64,000 nt of DNA from Buddleja alternifolia (GCA_019426215.1 CM033397.1:23934480-23998479), one strand, 5' to 3'. Positions 9,937 through 21,847 are shown, counted from the first letter of the stretch. Translations and numbers: made by a program. The notes: generated by a model not told the origin, from the sequence alone.

Positions 9937-11614
9937 TGTTAAGTGTACGCCCTTAATGCCTATGCGAAATTAGATTGAGTATGGCTTTGATAAGTTATTT
10001 GAACAAACTATTATATGTTTCTATTTAAAGGATAAAGGTTTTGATTTTGTTCATATAAATCTAATGACATTTATGTGTATTGAACAAATAAGTCCATCAG
10101 ATTTGAAGATAGACTTTCCACCTCTTATGGTTGAGAAGAGGCACTAGAAGAGTCAAATACTTAATCTCTTAAAAGGGAGTTCGCGATTTAAGGAATTTTA
10201 ATTTGGCATTAAAATTTAACTCGTATAACACCTGCTTTGACAAGGTAGTGCCATTCGAACACTGATTAGATAGTGGGAGTTGGTGTCATGGATATAGTTA
10301 ATGGAATTAACATATTTGAACTCGATTTGCATTAATCCGATGACATGGGTATTTACTCTTTGACAGTCAATGATTGGGATTAAGATTGCGATAGTGTGTG
10401 TGAACTTTAGACCTGAGGAGTTATTTACAATGTGCTTGTAGTATTGGAAATGTTATCTGAGTAGTTAGACCCATATCACTTGATAAGTGGGGTTGACCTC
10501 GAAGTACAATCCACATGTTGCATTCGACATTATAAGATAACTGCCAATATGGGATTCACCGTCTCGACAGTAAATGAATATGTGACTTGTACGATCATAA
10601 GTAATTGAAATTACAAAGTGTTTGGCCAAAGCATATAAACTAACTAGTGATGGTCACTAAAGGTAGTTTGGTAGTTTCACATTATTATGATTACCGAGTA
10701 CAGCATCAAGTTCGATGAGTTTGACATACCATGGCTCTTACTTGATCGGGTCACGTCGTTGAAGAGTTTATACGCATAAGGTAGTCGTAATCAAGGTTTG
10801 TGATGACATATTCATCTCGTATTCAATTGGGTTACGATTTGGTTCCACGGTGCTGGCTAGGTGATAACCTTATCCTTTGGAATCCTACCACAGCCAGTTG
10901 AATCGAGCCTAGAGAGTCGCGCTAAGAAAATGAATATTTTTCCATGATAAGGGTATTTTGGTAAAATCACATTAGAGGTGATTGACTAACAAAATGGATG
11001 GCATGATTTAATTAAAGATATTAAATTGGATTAAATAAATTAATTAAATCATATTAATTCATAAGTTAAATTAATAAGTTGAATTATATTAATTTTAATT
11101 GATTAAAATAATTAATTAATTGTCAATTGGATTGGACTTGGATTTAATTAATTACACATAGGCTAAGATAGAACAAAGCCCGGAAGCCCATCTCAAACAG
11201 GCCTAGCGGCCACCCTCTCTTTAGTAGACCTAAGGGTTCTGCTTATCTGATATAAGTAGTTAGTCAATGTCAGAACTATATCAAATTCATTATCCAGAAT
11301 CTGACTTTAAGCCAAAGAAACCTAGAACAATAGGAAATACAAAATTCTCTCCCTCTCTCTCCAACAAACCACCGCTGCCATTATTTTCGGGGAGGAGATC
11401 GGAGCTTTCTCAGAGAATTTTCTTCCGCGTGATTATCTAGAGGCAGAAGTCTGGGGCTGATGTTGACTAATCAAATTTTGTCATCAAGTGGTAAATTGGC
11501 TACTCTCTTACATAATTCGTTCTTATTGTGTAATTATAATATCATGAAGACACCGGATTCGATTCTCGATGTGATTCAGATCAAAAAATTTATTCGCTAG
11601 ACCAAATCACAACA
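9937..11614 (+). repeat. 3' LTR of a Ty1/copia element
   Basis: It starts at TGTTAAGTG, directly after a short purine tract (agtgggaga, 9927-9935) at the end of RNase H, and ends near accaaatcacaaca. The opening bases align with the LTRs at 12690 and 44108 (a tatgccc/tatgtcc, then aatgcc, block). A putative TATA (tctgatataagtag) lies near 11250. No matching 5' LTR is present in the window, so no target duplication can be tested. It holds no gene. Confidence 0.7.
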
Positions 11615-11706
11615 CCAGGTTACGATCTTCATGTAATTTGAATTCTTCTATATTTTTCCCGTCTAAGGTCTAGGGTTTGGCGACTGTCGAAACCCTAATA
11701 ACCCTG

Positions 11707-12390
11707 TGTTGGAAACGCTTATGATTTGGTCTTCTAAGCAGGGATCACCATTCCCTCTTATAAGACTATGCTCTGGCTAGAGACTTTTATCGACCATTCA
11801 ACTTTACACAACAACATAGGAAATGCCAGAGAATAAGCCTTGGATGGATCTCATATCTAATGTCACTTGTTCTACTGTACTACCATATTATACCCAACAT
11901 ACACCGCTGTACGATTCTCTTGGAGTGCACGTGTATATCTAAGTGGGTAGTACCCTTTCCAGTGACATCTCAGGTTGGAGGACTAATCTCACACTACAAA
12001 ACCCAAGGACTCTTAGTTCGACAGAATCAACGAGGAATCCTTGCGGGGTTGTTCAATTCCATACTTTCCTAAGTGTATGTCTTTGTTCATATATTGAACC
12101 ACCTGGCCATTGTCAATGGAACACGAAAATCTCCATAGGACTGACATTCAGTAACAAGTTTTGACAAGGAATATCCTATATCTCACAGCCTCTATGATTC
12201 AAAACAATTTTTAGGAATACGATCTTAGAGAGCATTCCATAGACATCGGGCCGCTCCCTTAACCTTTTTGTAATCCTTGGGATATCTATGTATACTATCA
12301 TAAATAAATAATAATAAAGAAGATGACAATAGGATATGATATAAAATATAAGACTGTCATAGTGTTTGTCATCTAGTGATCAAGCCAACA
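11707..12390 (-). repeat. Solo-type copia LTR, minus strand
   Basis: The reverse complement runs from TGTTGGCTTGATCAC to AAGCGTTTCCAACA, with TG...CA ends and terminal TGTTGG/CCAACA inverted repeats, 684 bases. It lacks primer site and PPT on either side, as for a solo LTR. The flanking five bases do not match (ccctg versus gatgg), so it is either an old insertion or bounded by a rearrangement. The plus-strand frames at 11860-12164 have no recognisable features. Confidence 0.6.
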
Positions 12391-12424
12391 GATGGCTCGC
12401 CGGGCATATAACACTATCATCCTA

Positions 12425-12675
12425 GCGTGGAGCTCCCATTGCCACTTTTTATGAAAACAATGGAGCAATAGTATAGGCACAAAAACCAAGGTCTCACAAC
12501 ACATAGAGAGAAGATATCACATAATAAGAGAGATGGTTGGGAGAGGTGAAATAGCCGTGCCGAAAATAGTCATGCAGACAACGTAGCTGACCCTCTGACC
12601 AAGCTATTGTCACAGGCAGTTCTAGAACATCATCCTGAGAAGATGGGTATTAGGTACCATAGGGAGTGGCATTGA
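12425..12675 (+). pseudogene. Ty1/copia RNase H C-terminal fragment
   Basis: Broken frames show the end of pol: an LPLPLF-like block, NQGLTTHREKISH, then the tail ADNVADPLTKLLSQAVLEHH and PEKMGIRYH just before a purine tract and an LTR. It matches the 9700-9930 region of the preceding element in order and spacing. Only about 80 codons remain. It is the 3' end of a second copia copy of the same family, separated from the first by the minus-strand LTR. Confidence 0.8.
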
Positions 12676-12689
12676 GAGCAAGTTGGAGA

Positions 12690-14430
12690 TTTTTCTTGTT
12701 TATGCCCTCAGATGCCACAAGAGGATAGATTATATAGGGCACAAAACTTCTAATTAAACATCTTTTCACATATATAAAGGCATTTCTATTGTTTTACTTA
12801 ATGGCATTTATAAGTTAGTATACAATAAATAATCCATGAGATCAAAGGCCAAACTTCTACTTCTTATGGGTTAAAAAGAATAGCACTAGAAGCGTTTGGT
12901 ACTTAATCTCCAAACTCGTTCGCAAGTCATAGAGAGTTTCGAGTGGACATCGAATCTGGATAAGAATTGTATGACATAGAATTTTTTATGGAAGTGCTAG
13001 TCCATCACTATGGGATAGTGAGGGTCTATGTTATAGACACATCAACGGGACTGGTGAGTTCGAACTTCACTCGTATCGGTTCTGTCAAATGGGTTTTCAC
13101 TCTATGATAGTCAGTGACAGAACTTATTTGTTGTGATAGGTGTACGTGAACCTTAGTCCTGAGGAATCATGTTAAAGATGCACTATTGATAGCAAGTCCG
13201 TCATTAGAGTATCTAGATACAATTCACTTGTTGGTGGGATCGACTTAGAAATGCAACTTGATAGGCAAGTGGTAGTCTTAACTAATTTTAACATAAAATT
13301 TATTCTCTCATAAGTGAATGAGAATATATCTTATATAATAATAAGTGAGTAAGGTCAAAAGTCTTTGGCCAGAGCATTTCGAGCTACTCGTGTTAGACAT
13401 TAGAGTAAATTCAGTGACCTTGACTCATTATGACCCTAGAATATAGTCAAGTTCTGTGGGGTTGACTGAATCATGACTCTTACTTGATTGGGATATTAGA
13501 ATAAAATGTTTATACGTTCACAATATTCACAACGGGAAAGGTTTGAGAATGATCCATTCTTTCAATCGCAATTGAGTTTCAATGTGGGCCATGTAACTGA
13601 TTAGGTGTCACCCACATCCTATGGTTCCTCCAATTGTAATATGAGACTAACCAAAAGAGTCTCGTATCAAGGAATATCATAAGAAATATAAAGGGGATTA
13701 TTTAAAGGGGAAGCTTGTAATTAAGCACTCATTGGATGAGATAATTAATTAAATGATAAGATTAATTATTAATTAATTTCTTGGAGAAATAAATTAATGA
13801 ATTAATTTATCAAATTATTATTCAATTAAAACAATTAATTAATTTTTTATTGAATAAATAAGTGATTAATTAATAATTAAATAATATGAAAAATAATCAA
13901 AAATCTAGACTAAGGTAGGCGTCCACTTGGACGCCTACATGAGTCAAAGTAGCCATCTACTTAGGCGCCCAAGACTAGGGTTTTTGGCTGTGCTTGGTCA
14001 CTATGTCAAGTGTTATATATATTTGATATACTTTCGACTTCTTGACCTAAGTAGTCTCATAACATCAGAAGCTTCAAAGAAAATAAAAATTTCCTCCTCT
14101 CTCTCTCTCTAGCCATCACCCATCAAGGAGAAAAATAGAGATTTTTCCATCTTGATTTCCACGTGATTTTTTAGAGACATCGGCGTATTTGGTGTTTGGA
14201 TTAAGAATTCAAAAGTAATACTTTGGATTGCATGGATTCGTGTTTTTCAAAAAATTTGAAGATTTCAAAAGTAGCTATCAGCTCAGAAATCGCGAGGAAT
14301 GTGAAATCTCCTACCACTTCTCTATGAAGATTAAGGTCTTCGATTTTATGATTTGAATATGCAATACGGAGAAGACTACTTGGGATTTGATTCGTATTTT
14401 CCACTACGTAATTTTTATTATATCATGTAG
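12690..14430 (+). repeat. 3' LTR of the second copia remnant
   Basis: It begins after the purine tract agttggaga. The first bases (ttcttgtttatgccctcagatgcc) align with the LTR at 44108, although the initial TG has decayed. It contains AT-rich U3 blocks, a hairpin at 13916-13937 (arms TAGGCGTCC/GGACGCCTA, 4-base loop) and a TATA-like gttatatatatttg 90 bases downstream. The end, near 14430, is set by similarity to the ctacgta...tatcatg end region of the 44108 LTR and is approximate. Confidence 0.65.
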
Positions 14431-14435
14431 TTTGT

Positions 14436-14860
14436 TTGAAAGTATGTATAGTATGTGAAAGTGTGTGTAGTGTGTGTAAAATGTGTGTCGTGTGTGTGAA
14501 AATATGTGTAGTGTGTGTGAAAATGTATTGTGTGTGTGAACATATGTGTAGTTTATGTAAAATGTGTATGTGTGTGTGAAAATATGTGTAGTGTATGTGA
14601 AAATATGTGTAGTGTCTGTGAAAATATGTGGTGTGTGTGAAAATATGTGGTGTGTGTGAAAATGTGTGTAGTGCGTGTGAAAATTTGTATAATGTGTGTA
14701 AATTATGTGGTGTGTGAAAATGTGTAAAATGTGTGGTATGTGCGTAAAATATATGTTGTGTGTGTAATAAGTATTTAAACTGTGTGTGATAAAGTGTGGT
14801 TTATGTGTGTAAATATATGTAGTGCGTGTAAAAATGTGTGTTAAGCTCTATTTTGCCTTG
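14436..14860. repeat. Degenerate minisatellite, GTGTGTGAAAATATGTGTA-type
   Basis: About 425 bases of imperfect tandem units of roughly 18-22 bases, built from (gt)n, aaaat and gtgtag blocks. Examples are at 14540-14620, and units shorten to about 15 bases towards 14700. It begins directly at the end of the copia LTR, which suggests expansion of an LTR-end sequence. No gene. Confidence 0.85.
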
Positions 14861-14869
14861 GGTTCCATT

Positions 14870-15100
14870 TGGGTCCACATTGGAACACCTCTGGGTCCAA
14901 GTTGGGTTCACTTTGGGTCTAGCTATAATGCAATTATTTTCATATATAAGACCTAGCCAGAACCAACCCAACCCAACCCATATTGGACCCATGAATTTGG
15001 ACTAATCATAGACCTAACCCATCATGGACCCAAACCAGTTGAACCTGATCCAAACCCCACCTGATCCACCTATTTGCCACCCCTATTCATATCCCAGCAC
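14870..15100. other. One end of a possible hAT-type non-autonomous element
   Basis: The right end, read on the minus strand, starts near 15085 with TAGGGGTGGCAAATAGG, typical of hAT MITE termini. It is followed by runs of gggtt/acccaacccaaccc and gggtcca repeats. A matching left terminus is not recognisable, so either the element is one-ended or the call is wrong. No coding sequence. Confidence 0.35.
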
Positions 15101-15575
15101 CCAAAGTTGTCTGACTAGCAGGTGTTTAGGACTTTTTCTTTTCATTTTGATCTACAAATATAGAATCGTATATTCTTTTATAATATATAAAGATCATGTT
15201 GCTTTTCTTTTTCTTTTGATAAATTAATATTTCTGTATTAAAAAATGAGTTGAATCCCTAAAACATCACAGAGTCATTTGATAAAGATTACAAGATCATT
15301 ACAATTACAAGAGAAACAAGCCCAACAAGTGAAGTGTGGGGGAAAGGTAGAGATGGTGGGGCAAGAATGAACTGTAGAGAAACCAAATGATTTGCAAAGT
15401 CTTTTGGGTAGGACGCAATTCACACTATCTGTTGACATGAAAGAGATAAAGTTTGGTATTCTCCAAAAAAACTAGCTCCCTGACTTACAGACAGCATCAA
15501 ACATCAAACGAAACCGTGTAAGAAAACAAAACATGGTGAATGCATTGGACCCTTCCTCCGGCAACTGCAATGAGT
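15101..15575 (-). other. Left part of an unidentified sequence split by the gypsy insertion
   Basis: Together with 21853-22400 this was one continuous sequence before the gypsy element inserted (target duplication GTAAC). On the minus strand it ends in a region like a polyadenylated 3' end: ttgtaatgatcttgtaatc, then an atttatcaaaagaaaaag-type tail near 15215-15245, which resembles the 3' end of plant LINEs. No RT or endonuclease motif is visible, so this could equally be the 3' UTR of a host gene. Confidence 0.3.
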
Positions 15576-15580
15576 GTAAC

Positions 15581-17297
15581 TGACACGCTAATACTTAACG
15601 TGCTTTGATAGCAAGTGTACTAGTCGTGGTAGTAATAAAGTGGACTAAAAGTCCGGGTTGTCGAACCACGGAGACTTGAATTCTAGTTTATGATTTTAAT
15701 GAAAGTAAAGACAATTAAAGTAAAGTGCAAGAAAAAGATTAAGCAATTAACGAACCAAAGAGAAACGTACTATAGATTAAATCTAACGTATGATAAAATG
15801 ACTAAGGCACATGCTACAACCAAATCTACTCGTCAATATATATGAACTACTCTTCGAATTATTAGACTCCTATTGCTTTGGTGGAAACTCCTAAATTAAC
15901 TATTACCCGATGTCTCGGCACATAATAATCCTATGATTAATTGACGGTTCTCTAAATATGTCTATCCGAGAATCTAATCAAAAATCACGCATTAACGTTC
16001 TAGAGCTTCCCCGAACGAATCCGGCTAACAACACCCGGGAATCTTTACCTATTTCTAGGGCAATCCCTCATTTGTTTCGGATGATGTGTTAATTCTCTTG
16101 CACCCTAATCTATTTTCTCTCGAACAACTAGATTAGGCAAGATAGCAAGCATATGGTGATCAAACACATGATTGGAATAAAAGCATAGAATTAACACACA
16201 AAGCAATAGGAGAATTAATACAAAGAGCAACTTCACATATATTGATTCATAAATTTGGCCTTCACATGGCCTTAGTTCTACAATATTAGCCTCTCATCAA
16301 AGCCTTAAGAAAATCTAATACAAACATATACATACTCATGGAAATAAACATGTAAATGCAAATAATTAAAACTCCCTCAATTGATTGATGATGGATCTTT
16401 GCTCTTGATCTTCAATCCTTAGCTCCTCCCTCTTTGTTCCCCTCCAAAAGTGATGAAGAAAATCGTGATGAATGATGATGAGTGAAAAGTGATGGCCAAA
16501 ATGCCTCTCTCCCTCTCCTCCCCTAGATGATTCGGTCAATTGCCCCCTAGGATCCTTAAGAAGACCACCACAAATCATCCCCTCATGTGTATGTCCCCCT
16601 AGTGTGTCCTCCACTACTCTTAAAGTGAGTAGTATAAAATTCCCTAAAGTAGATCTAGTAAGAAACATACTTATGACATCCCTCCCATACATGTGATGAC
16701 CTCTTGGCTTTAAATGTTCCATTCCCCCATCAAATGATGATCTTTTGGCTGAAAGGAATCAAATCTCGGATGTGGCCACGCCTAGGCGCGGGAATTATGG
16801 CGCTCGGGCGCCCAAATCAGAATGTTGGGAGTATTTGCCTCTGTCTGGCGCAGTAATTGTATTTCCTTCATAACTCTCTCCACAAAACTCCGATTTGGAT
16901 GATTCAAGTCCTCATTTGAAGCTAACACATAGTTCTACAACTCTTTAGAAGGAAACTTCATCCAATTCGGTCTCTAAAAATAAGAAAATATCGCTCGAAC
17001 GTGGAAACTGGTGCAGATACGGCGCCCAGGCGGGGACAGAACGGCGCCTAGGCGCCCCTTTCAGAATCGGGTGCCTAGGCGCCCGATTTCTCGGCGCTTG
17101 GGCGTGGCCAACAGAAGCAAATTGGCCTGAACTTGTTTTATACGTCGTTTTTCATCCCGTTCTTCGATTGTATCCATTTAAGACCTGAAATCACTTAATG
17201 CACGAATTAAACGCACATGTAGCAAGAATTAAGCGATAAATGAACCTAAAACATAAACGCAAAGGGGCTTAAAAACACGTAAAAATGCCTCTTATCA
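15581..17297 (-). repeat. 3' LTR of the non-autonomous gypsy element
   Basis: 1717 bases, TGACACGC...CTTATCA on the plus strand (TG...CA ends). Near 16775-17110 it carries G+C-rich palindromic repeats of the ggcgcctaggcgcc type in an otherwise AT-rich LTR, about 190-520 bases from the LTR start in element orientation (U3). It differs from the 5' LTR at about 15835, 16586 (one C fewer), 16945, 17070 and 17107. The minus-strand frame at 16366-16722 lies in the LTR; the indel truncates it in the partner LTR, so it is not treated as a gene. Confidence 0.95.
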
Positions 17298-17335
17298 ACA
17301 CCCCCACACTTATCAATTGCTCGTCCTCGAGCAAT
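17298..17335 (-). other. Polypurine tract with adjoining hairpin
   Basis: The minus strand reads aagtgtgggggtgt immediately before the 3' LTR, a typical gypsy polypurine tract for plus-strand priming. Just upstream (17318-17335) is an inverted repeat with arms TTGCTCG/CGAGCAA around a 4-base loop. Two further AGTTTGGGGG-type tracts lie internally at about 18528-18540 and 18584-18597. Confidence 0.75.
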
Positions 17336-18910
17336 AAGAGTTCTAAGATAAGGAAACACATCAATCAAAGAGAGAAACAAAAAGAAAACTACCTAACTTA
17401 CTTTCGTGGAGTAAACGGTTGCATTTAGCGAATGCAACAAGCCTTTGAACCTTTGAGTCACCTCAAAGGACGAGTTATAGTCTCGTGAGGGTTTGCATAT
17501 GATATACCCACAAAATCTAGTAAATTTTCAATCATAACCAAATCAATACATCTCAACATAATCAACAAGAATGAATGGCATAAAATCAACCTTTTAAAGC
17601 TCACAAGTATATATATACATATCAACTACTTTTGCTCATGTGACACTAATACTTGAAAAGACTCCTTAGGGTGTAGTGAAAAATAAATCTAAGGCATTAT
17701 AGTCGAGAGGCATCCTTACCAAATTTTGGACATTAATCCCATATCTATAAACTTTTGATCAAACACAAAGCACAAGAATCATAGAAAATCTCATAGCCAT
17801 TTAAATTTCATTATGTCAAACATTCAACTTTCAATTCGTATGAAACTTCCATTAAATTCATTAAGGCTAGATCATGTGCAATGTTTTATTCCATTAGGCT
17901 TTCTATGACGCCCATGTAACAAGTTTTAGATCAATGACTCCCAAACTAGATAGTTTTGGGGCATTAAGTGTAGAGACACTCCTACGGATTTAATCACTCG
18001 AGTGTCAAAGGCCACGAAATAAAACTAGATCTTTTAAACAAATCACTTCTTTTTGGCTTGAGCTTAGCTCAAATTAGCATAATAGTACAGTATATAGGCA
18101 TGAAACTTATCACCTCCGGTACGTATTAGCCTGACCACTTTTGGTCATACCAAAATTCAACCTTTTCAATTCATTGTTTAGCATATAAAATTACTACTTA
18201 ACTTATAACCTTATGAGAAATCTAAGTTAATATTTCTGGGAAAAACTCCTTAAGTGTCTCAAGATGGTTATCCTCTCAACTCCTCTACCCTCGATTCATT
18301 GTGCAATGTGAATCATCTAAAGAATCAATCCTAGTCTAGTGTCTCCACGAGCAATTTCAAAGATATATATATTCCATTAAATTCAAATTATTTCAAGAGA
18401 TCATGCCATTTCTCCAAGTCAATCAATTTCAATGCATCAATTGGAAGGACTAAATTTTTTTTTTTTTTTTTTTTTTATATACTTGATTTTCTCAACAAAG
18501 AAGCATATAAATATGATAGCAAACAACTTTCCCCCAAACTCAAGCTACAAATTAGGATTGCATCATCAAAGTTCAAAATAAGTACTCTTCTACCCCCAAA
18601 CTTAAATCCAACATTGTCCCCAATGTTGTTATGACAAGCATACACAACGGTACAAGAACACTTACAACCAAGGATATTGAACAACATCCTTAAAATTCCA
18701 ATACATAATCCTATAGCTTCCTCTCCTCCCGAGTACAATACGCATCTCTTAAACATGGGGTCCAAATGTGCATTATATCTAACACTTCAACTCTTTAAAC
18801 CATCAAGCATAAGACACATACATGCTAAAAGTGCATGCTTGAACACAACAAAAAGAAACAAATTAAACAAAACAAAAACAAAAGCAAAAAGAAAAAGAAA
18901 AGAAAACTTA
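17336..18910 (-). other. Non-coding 3' spacer of the gypsy element
   Basis: About 1.57 kb without a convincing ORF. It contains, on the minus strand, a CATTG-GGGA-CAATG inverted repeat (about 18608-18621) followed by agtttgggggta. A second agtttggggga lies about 55 bases further on. A 20-odd-base A tract (T tract at 18454-18476 on plus) is also present. The ACAATG...AGTTTGGGGG arrangement occurs in other plant Athila/Tat-like elements to my knowledge, so these are probably conserved cis signals. The 96-codon frame 18475-18765 is probably accidental. Confidence 0.55.
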
Positions 18911-18912
18911 CA

Positions 18913-18940
18913 AACTTGGGTTGCCTCCCAAGAAGCGCTC
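18913..18940 (-). other. 28-nt hairpin motif shared with the gypsy element at 62 kb
   Basis: The reverse complement of this segment is identical over 28 bases to 62012-62039. The core folds as cttggg-aggcaa-cccaag (6-bp stem, 6-base loop) preceded by gagcgctt. In both elements it lies a short distance downstream of the main ORF. Function unknown; packaging, RNA processing or recombination signals are possible. Confidence 0.8.
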
Positions 18941-18975
18941 TTTTAAAGTCATTAGCTTGACTTTACCGAGTTATT

Positions 18976-19881
18976 TTAAGGCGGTTTCCGAATGAATGCC
19001 TTGTTCATTCTCCAAGTAGGGATGAATTTCGGCCCGGTGTTAATAGAAGCATTTGGACCCATCACTCTTTCTTCCCACTGCACCGAGTGATGACTTGGAC
19101 TATTCTCCAAGTTATAAGTAGATGGCCATTTTTCTTCACCCATCGAGATGGAAAACTTGGAGTTTGTGATGTAGAACTCGAGGAGGTTATTGGTTCTTCT
19201 TTCCTGAAAAAGCTCAACACTAAAAGGATCAAAAGCATCAATGCGTAAAGATAATGTAGAATCAATTGGATGCTTAAAAACCTCATAGTTATCACAAATA
19301 ACCATGTCATCTCCTACACTAGAGGACAACTTACTATCATGGGCACTAATGACCTCTATACCCGTGGAGAGGGAAGAAGATACCAAAGAATCTGGTAAAG
19401 GCTCGAGCGTCCTTTCCTTCAACGTCGGCTTCTTTGATATCAATTCTTCGATAAAAATGGGGCCGGGTATCGCTTGAATGTTAGGTGGGCGACGCTGAGG
19501 CGATGACACCTTCATAGAAATCCTCTCATTTTTCATTTCCTCAATGATCATTAGAGCCTCCTTAATTGGTCCTTCATACAAAGCATCAATGGCTTTGTGT
19601 ACCAATTTCATACTTTTCGGCTGATCCAAATCATCTAGTGTGAGTTGTAAGCCGTATAGGAGTTGTCGAACCCATTCTCGTTCCTCCAGAGTCGGGGATA
19701 AATGATATCCCTCCTGTATGGTAAAGACGCTGGATGGTAGACAATCCCGGACCGACTGAAGTGGTTGAGAAGGAGGCGGTTGCATAGCTTGGAGAATGCC
19801 TTGTAACCACTCCCGATCCTTCGGTAAATTCATATCCGGGAAACGTGCATTCGGATTTGGTTGATAGATATTGTCCGCCAT
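18976..19881 (-). CDS. Intact ORF of the non-autonomous gypsy element, unknown function
   Basis: 301 codons, MADNIYQPNPNARFP to the stop, beginning about 225 bases inside the primer site, where gag would begin. It is hydrophilic. The N-terminal 130 residues look helical (EREWVRQLLYGLQLTLDDLD; KEALMIIEEMKNERISMKV). The middle is Ser/Pro-rich, and the last 100 residues contain DAFDPFSVELFQERRT. There is no zinc knuckle, protease DSG or pol motif, no signal peptide and no transmembrane segment. It is far shorter than a gypsy gag-pol (over 1,000 codons) and does not resemble the gag at 26 kb. With nearly identical LTRs, an intact frame could simply reflect youth, or a protein helping packaging in trans. 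No family recognised. Confidence 0.6.
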   Translation of the reverse strand: MADNIYQPNPNARFPDMNLPKDREWLQGILQAMQPPPSQPLQSVRDCLPSSVFTIQEGYHLSPTLEEREWVRQLLYGLQLTLDDLDQPKSMKLVHKAIDALYEGPIKEALMIIEEMKNERISMKVSSPQRRPPNIQAIPGPIFIEELISKKPTLKERTLEPLPDSLVSSSLSTGIEVISAHDSKLSSSVGDDMVICDNYEVFKHPIDSTLSLRIDAFDPFSVELFQERRTNNLLEFYITNSKFSISMGEEKWPSTYNLENSPSHHSVQWEERVMGPNASINTGPKFIPTWRMNKAFIRKPP

Positions 19882-20105
19882 CTCTCGAACTCATCTACAA
19901 ACCCGGAGCACATGTTCAAAATAAAAATAACAAAATCAAGCAAAGGCTCATTTGAGGAGCGGGTCATGCACCACAAATCGAACCTAACAATTAAGCACAA
20001 GAAACAAAATTAGACTAAACACGAAAATAAAAGAAAATCAAGAAATAAACGAAAACTAAGAATTATGAAAAATGTAAACAAAAATCAAAAACTAAAATAA
20101 ACAAG

Positions 20106-20123
20106 TCCCCGGCAACGGCGCCA
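20106..20123 (-). other. Primer-binding site, tRNA-Asp type
   Basis: The minus strand reads TGGCGCCGTTGCCGGGGA, six bases inside the 5' LTR. This sequence is typical of Athila/Tat-type gypsy elements, where it is assigned to aspartate tRNA. An identical site lies at 51506-51523. Confidence 0.9.
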
Positions 20124-20129
20124 AAAACT

Positions 20130-21847
20130 TGACACGCTAATACTTAACGTGCTTTGATAGCAAGTGTACTAGTCGTGGTAGTAATAAAGTGGACTAAAAG
20201 TCCGGGTTGTCGAACCACGGAGACTTGAATTCTAGTTTATGATTTTAATGAAAGTAAAGACAATTAAAGTAAAGTGCAAGAAAAAGATTAAGCAATTAAC
20301 GAACCAAAGAGAAACGTACTATAGATTAAATCTCACGTATGATAAAATGACTAAGGCACATGCTACAACCAAATCTACTCGTCAATATATATGAACTACT
20401 CTTCGAATTATTAGACTCCTATTGCTTTGGTGGAAACTCCTAAATTAACTATTACCCGATGTCTCGGCACATAATAATCCTATGATTAATTGACGGTTCT
20501 CTAAATATGTCTATCCGAGAATCTAATCAAAAATCACGCATTAACGTTCTAGAGCTTCCCCGAACGAATCCGGCTAACAACACCCGGGAATCTTTACCTA
20601 TTTCTAGGGCAATCCCTCATTTGTTTCGGATGATGTGTTAATTCTCTTGCACCCTAATCTATTTTCTCTCGAACAACTAGATTAGGCAAGATAGCAAGCA
20701 TATGGTGATCAAACACATGATTGGAATAAAAGCATAGAATTAACACACAAAGCAATAGGAGAATTAATACAAAGAGCAACTTCACATATATTGATTCATA
20801 AATTTGGCCTTCACATGGCCTTAGTTCTACAATATTAGCCTCTCATCAAAGCCTTAAGAAAATCTAATACAAACATATACATACTCATGGAAATAAACAT
20901 GTAAATGCAAATAATTAAAACTCCCTCAATTGATTGATGATGGATCTTTGCTCTTGATCTTCAATCCTTAGCTCCTCCCTCTTTGTTCCCCTCCAAAAGT
21001 GATGAAGAAAATCGTGATGAATGATGATGAGTGAAAAGTGATGGCCAAAATGCCTCTCTCCCTCTCCTCCCCTAGATGATTCGGTCAATTGCCCCCTAGG
21101 ATCCTTAAGAAGACCACCACAAATCATCCCCTCATGTGTATGTCCCCCCTAGTGTGTCCTCCACTACTCTTAAAGTGAGTAGTATAAAATTCCCTAAAGT
21201 AGATCTAGTAAGAAACATACTTATGACATCCCTCCCATACATGTGATGACCTCTTGGCTTTAAATGTTCCATTCCCCCATCAAATGATGATCTTTTGGCT
21301 GAAAGGAATCAAATCTCGGATGTGGCCACGCCTAGGCGCGGGAATTATGGCGCTCGGGCGCCCAAATCAGAATGTTGGGAGTATTTGCCTCTGTCTGGCG
21401 CAGTAATTGTATTTCCTTCATAACTCTCTCCACAAAACTCCGATTTGGATGATTCAAGTCCTCATTTGAAGCTAACACATAGTTCTACAACTCTGTAGAA
21501 GGAAACTTCATCCAATTCGGTCTCTAAAAATAAGAAAATATCGCTCGAACGTGGAAACTGGTGCAGATACGGCGCCCAGGCGGGGACAGAACGGCGCCTA
21601 GGCGCCCCTTTCAGAATCGGGCGCCTAGGCGCCCGATTTCTCGGCGCTTGGGCGTGGACAACAGAAGCAAATTGGCCTGAACTTGTTTTATACGTCGTTT
21701 TTCATCCCGTTCTTCGATTGTATCCATTTAAGACCTGAAATCACTTAATGCACGAATTAAACGCACATGTAGCAAGAATTAAGCGATAAATGAACCTAAA
21801 ACATAAACGCAAAGGGGCTTAAAAACACGTAAAAATGCCTCTTATCA
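20130..21847 (-). repeat. 5' LTR of the non-autonomous gypsy element
   Basis: 1718 bases, essentially identical to the other LTR. Its inner boundary is fixed by the primer-binding site six bases away and its outer boundary by the GTAAC duplication. It carries the same cluster of GCGCCTAGGCGC palindromes at about 21330-21655. It is related to the more diverged solo LTR at 28881-30771 and, in its first bases, to the LTR at 51530. Confidence 0.95.

Noticed and set aside
11707..12390. Solo LTR with a target duplication
   Set aside because: The duplication part is rejected: flanks ccctg and gatgg do not match, so only the LTR itself is claimed.
14436..14860. CRISPR-like or telomere-like array
   Set aside because: Units are degenerate, contiguous and without spacers, and the motif is not a plant telomere repeat; ordinary minisatellite.
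16366..16722. 118-codon minus-strand frame as a gene
   Set aside because: It lies wholly in the LTR, and a single C indel shortens it to 70 codons in the twin LTR; not maintained as coding.
18475..18765. 96-codon minus frame with hydrophobic segments
   Set aside because: It overlaps the PPT-like and inverted-repeat signals of the gypsy 3' spacer, and an A tract interrupts its end; no similarity to any element protein seen here.
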